A stretch of 7,522 nucleotides of DNA from Mariprofundus sp. (GTDB lineage: Bacteria > Pseudomonadota > Zetaproteobacteria > Mariprofundales > Mariprofundaceae): assembly GCA_021772845.1 (NCBI GenBank), contig JAJFLF010000081.1:1-7522 (forward strand). The letters are read 5' to 3'. Made by a program: the position numbers and the translations under genes. Below the pieces are notes generated by a model. That model had not been told where the DNA came from and did not search any database. It saw only the letters and a program-made list of their open reading frames with translations. Shown here piece by piece: positions 5,828 through 7,522 of this stretch. Numbering within the stretch: the stretch's first letter is position 1; each line of letters starts with the position of its first letter.

Positions 5828-7006
5828 ATGGCAGATAACACAATAGAACCTCAATTTCCTTGTTACTCAGAAGGTTTGGCAGGCATTCCGGTCGCTGAAT
5901 CTGCTGTCTCCTCTGTTGATGGCAAACGCGGTTATCTGGAATATCGCGGCATCGATATCGAACAGTTGGCTGAACACTCCTCATTTGAAGAGACTGCCTG
6001 GTTGTTGTTATACGGCGATCTTCCTACAGCAGATCAGTTGGTCACGTTTGAAGATGAACTGCGCCATCACCGCCGTGTGAAGTTCCGTATCCGCGATATG
6101 ATGAAATGTTTCCCTGAGTCGGCGCACCCGATGGACTCTTTGCAGGCCACGGTTGCAGCACTCGGTATGTTTTACCCATTCCCCAAGTCATTAGATGCAG
6201 ATGGTGGGCTGGATGCGAAAAAGGTGCATGAGGTATTTGTAAACCTGATTGCTAAAATGCCTACGCTGGTGGCTGCGCACGCACGCATGCGCCACGGCGA
6301 TGATCCGATTGCACCACGTGATGATCTCTCTCATGCCGCTAATTTCTATTATATGCTGACCGGCAATGAACCGTATGAACTGACTACGCGTATTATGGAT
6401 GTTGCATTGATTGTACATGCCGAGCACACCATGAATGCCAGTACCTTCTCCACATTGGTGGTGGCTTCAAGTCATGCCGACCCTTATACTGCTATCAGTG
6501 CCGGTATTGGTTCACTCTCCGGCCCTCTGCATGGTGGCGCTAATGAAGATGTGCTCAACATGCTCGATGAGATCGGTTCAGTCGAGAATGCTGAATCTTA
6601 TCTGCAGGGTAAACTGGATAGAAAAGAGAAGATTCCGGGGCTCGGCCATCGTGTGTATAAAACCAAAGACCCGCGTGCTGTGCTGCTGCAGAAACTCAAT
6701 GAGACGTTGACTGAAAAAATGGGTGTAGACCCAACCTATGAGATCGCCCATCGCATTGAAGAGTTATCCAAAGAGACGTTGGGTAAAAAGGGAATATGTC
6801 CGAATGTCGACTTCTATTCCGGTATTGTATATCGCAAGCTGGGTATCCCAACAGATCTGTTTACACCGATTTTTGCCGTTGCACGTGTAGCCGGCTGGTT
6901 GGCGCACTGGAGAGAGCAGCTGGGTGTAGGTCGGATTTATCGTCCGAAACAGATTTATGTTGGAAAAAATGGTCACTCATATGTGCATATGGATGAGCGC
7001 ATCTGA
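5828..7006 (+). CDS. gltA: Citrate synthase
   Basis: Catalyses oxaloacetate + acetyl-CoA + water to citrate + CoA, the entry step of the TCA cycle. The 392-residue protein carries the catalytic triad: H200 (AEHTMNAST), H235 (GPLHGGAN) and D328 (CPNVDFYSG). Substrate-binding features are GLGHRVYKTKDPR (271-283) and R353 (AVARVAGW), with R372 in the C-terminal RIYRPKQIYVG block. GHRVYKTKDPRA, where E. coli 2-methylcitrate synthase has GHPVYTIADPR, argues for a true citrate synthase, and there are no prp genes around. It is shorter than the hexameric E. coli GltA and lacks its N-terminal β-domain, so a dimeric type I enzyme without NADH inhibition is expected; that is inference. ATG 5828 has GGAG (5816-5819) at 8-base spacing. 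No strong promoter was found in the 130-base upstream gap. Only 14 bases separate it from ggt. Confidence 0.94.
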   Translation: MADNTIEPQFPCYSEGLAGIPVAESAVSSVDGKRGYLEYRGIDIEQLAEHSSFEETAWLLLYGDLPTADQLVTFEDELRHHRRVKFRIRDMMKCFPESAHPMDSLQATVAALGMFYPFPKSLDADGGLDAKKVHEVFVNLIAKMPTLVAAHARMRHGDDPIAPRDDLSHAANFYYMLTGNEPYELTTRIMDVALIVHAEHTMNASTFSTLVVASSHADPYTAISAGIGSLSGPLHGGANEDVLNMLDEIGSVENAESYLQGKLDRKEKIPGLGHRVYKTKDPRAVLLQKLNETLTEKMGVDPTYEIAHRIEELSKETLGKKGICPNVDFYSGIVYRKLGIPTDLFTPIFAVARVAGWLAHWREQLGVGRIYRPKQIYVGKNGHSYVHMDERI

Positions 7007-7020
7007 TCGGCAGTAAGGCC

Positions 7021-7522
7021 ATGTTGCATTTTTTTTCGCATGCGGTTCTGTTTGTGCCGCTGCTGTTCATCTCATCATTATTTGTTTCGACGTTGTCTCA
7101 GGCCGCATCCCCTGCTTCCAGCATGGTGGTTTCAGGCCATAAACTGGCAACAGAAGCAGGCCTGGATATCCTGAAAGCTGGTGGTAATGCCTTTGATGCC
7201 GCGGCCGCGACAACACTGGCTTTGGGTGTGGTTGAACCGGGTTCTTCCGGGCTTGGTGGTGGTGGATTCTTTCTGCTCTATATCGCCAAAGAGCAGCGTT
7301 ATGTGATGATTGATGCGCGTGAAACATCGCCGCTACTGGCCGGGCACGGCGAGGTATATAAGAGCCGTTCCAGCATTGATGGGCCTGGCTCAGCCGGTGT
7401 GCCGGGCATTGCAGCCGGAGTGGATCATCTGGTTAGCCGGTACGGTCTTTTAAATCGACAACAGATTACGCAATCATCCATTGATCTGGCACGAAACGGG
7501 TTTGAGGTTTCAGATCGTCTGC
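7021..7522 (+). CDS. ggt: Gamma-glutamyltransferase, N-terminal part (3' truncated by window edge)
   Basis: Ggt enzymes cleave and transfer the gamma-glutamyl group of glutathione and related compounds, usually in the periplasm. The visible 167 codons start with a signal peptide: a hydrophobic stretch from about V9 to L25 and likely cleavage after SQAA (29). The large-subunit start follows: MVVSGHKLATEAGLDIL (35-51), KAGGNAFDAAAAT (52-64), GVVEPGSSGLGGGGFF (69-84) and DARETSP (98-104), whose R100 corresponds to the gamma-glutamate-binding arginine, then GPGSAGVPG (121-129). The autoprocessing site and nucleophilic Thr lie beyond the window, so activity cannot be judged. ATG 7021 is 14 bases after the gltA stop; the only ribosome-site candidate, AAGG, is unusually close (2 bases). 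The early codons hold a run of eight T (7029-7036). Confidence 0.92.
   Translation, partial: MLHFFSHAVLFVPLLFISSLFVSTLSQAASPASSMVVSGHKLATEAGLDILKAGGNAFDAAAATTLALGVVEPGSSGLGGGGFFLLYIAKEQRYVMIDARETSPLLAGHGEVYKSRSSIDGPGSAGVPGIAAGVDHLVSRYGLLNRQQITQSSIDLARNGFEVSDRL

Noticed and set aside
6955..6965. dif-like XerD half-site (TTATGTTGGAA)
   Set aside because: It resembles the XerD arm of dif but lies inside gltA, encodes conserved residues, and the XerC arm upstream is missing.
5828..7006. 2-methylcitrate synthase (PrpC) as an alternative to citrate synthase
   Set aside because: The GLGHRVYKTKDPR block and the absence of prp neighbours favour citrate synthase, although enzyme assays would be decisive.

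Overview
The window reads as ordinary chromosomal DNA of a Gram-negative proteobacterium. Base composition is close to even GC/AT by eye and genes are tightly packed. The lineage call rests on the combination of XerC, XerD, SecB, an FdxA-type ferredoxin and a signal-peptide-bearing periplasmic gamma-glutamyltransferase. Nothing fixes the genus. An environmental gamma- or zeta-like proteobacterium would fit, but that is a weak inference. There are no tRNA or rRNA genes, CRISPR arrays, insertion sequences or phage genes.

Layout. (1) Plus strand, 1-1802: the C-terminal end of a GGDEF diguanylate cyclase abuts xerC (stop TGA, then start GTG with no gap). After a 131-base gap with its own promoter candidate comes secB, closed by a clear intrinsic terminator at about 1837-1864. 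(2) Minus strand, 1954-4621: rlmN (23S rRNA/tRNA adenine-C2 methyltransferase), then upstream fdxA (dicluster ferredoxin), then, beyond a 345-base non-coding stretch with two inverted repeats, a secreted DUF3047-type protein of unknown function. (3) Plus strand, 4801-7522: xerD, gltA (citrate synthase), and the 5' part of ggt, which runs off the window. secB and rlmN converge; the DUF3047 gene and xerD diverge.

How the genes fit together. XerC and XerD are the two halves of the chromosome-dimer resolution recombinase and lie only about 3.6 kb apart, which is closer than in the familiar enterobacterial arrangement. SecB feeds unfolded precursors to SecA, while RlmN modifies 23S rRNA and tRNA. 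Ferredoxin lies upstream of the radical-SAM gene rlmN, separated by a strong hairpin terminator, so it is a plausible but unproven electron donor. Citrate synthase and ggt are only 14 bases apart and probably cotranscribed.

No new multi-gene system is evident. The most unusual signal is upstream of the DUF3047 signal peptide: the reading frame continues in frame into about 22 codons that closely resemble the extreme N-terminus of RlmJ (23S rRNA m6A2030 methyltransferase), with no rest of RlmJ in the window. This looks like a rearrangement scar, with the start of an rlmJ gene joined to an unrelated secreted-protein gene.
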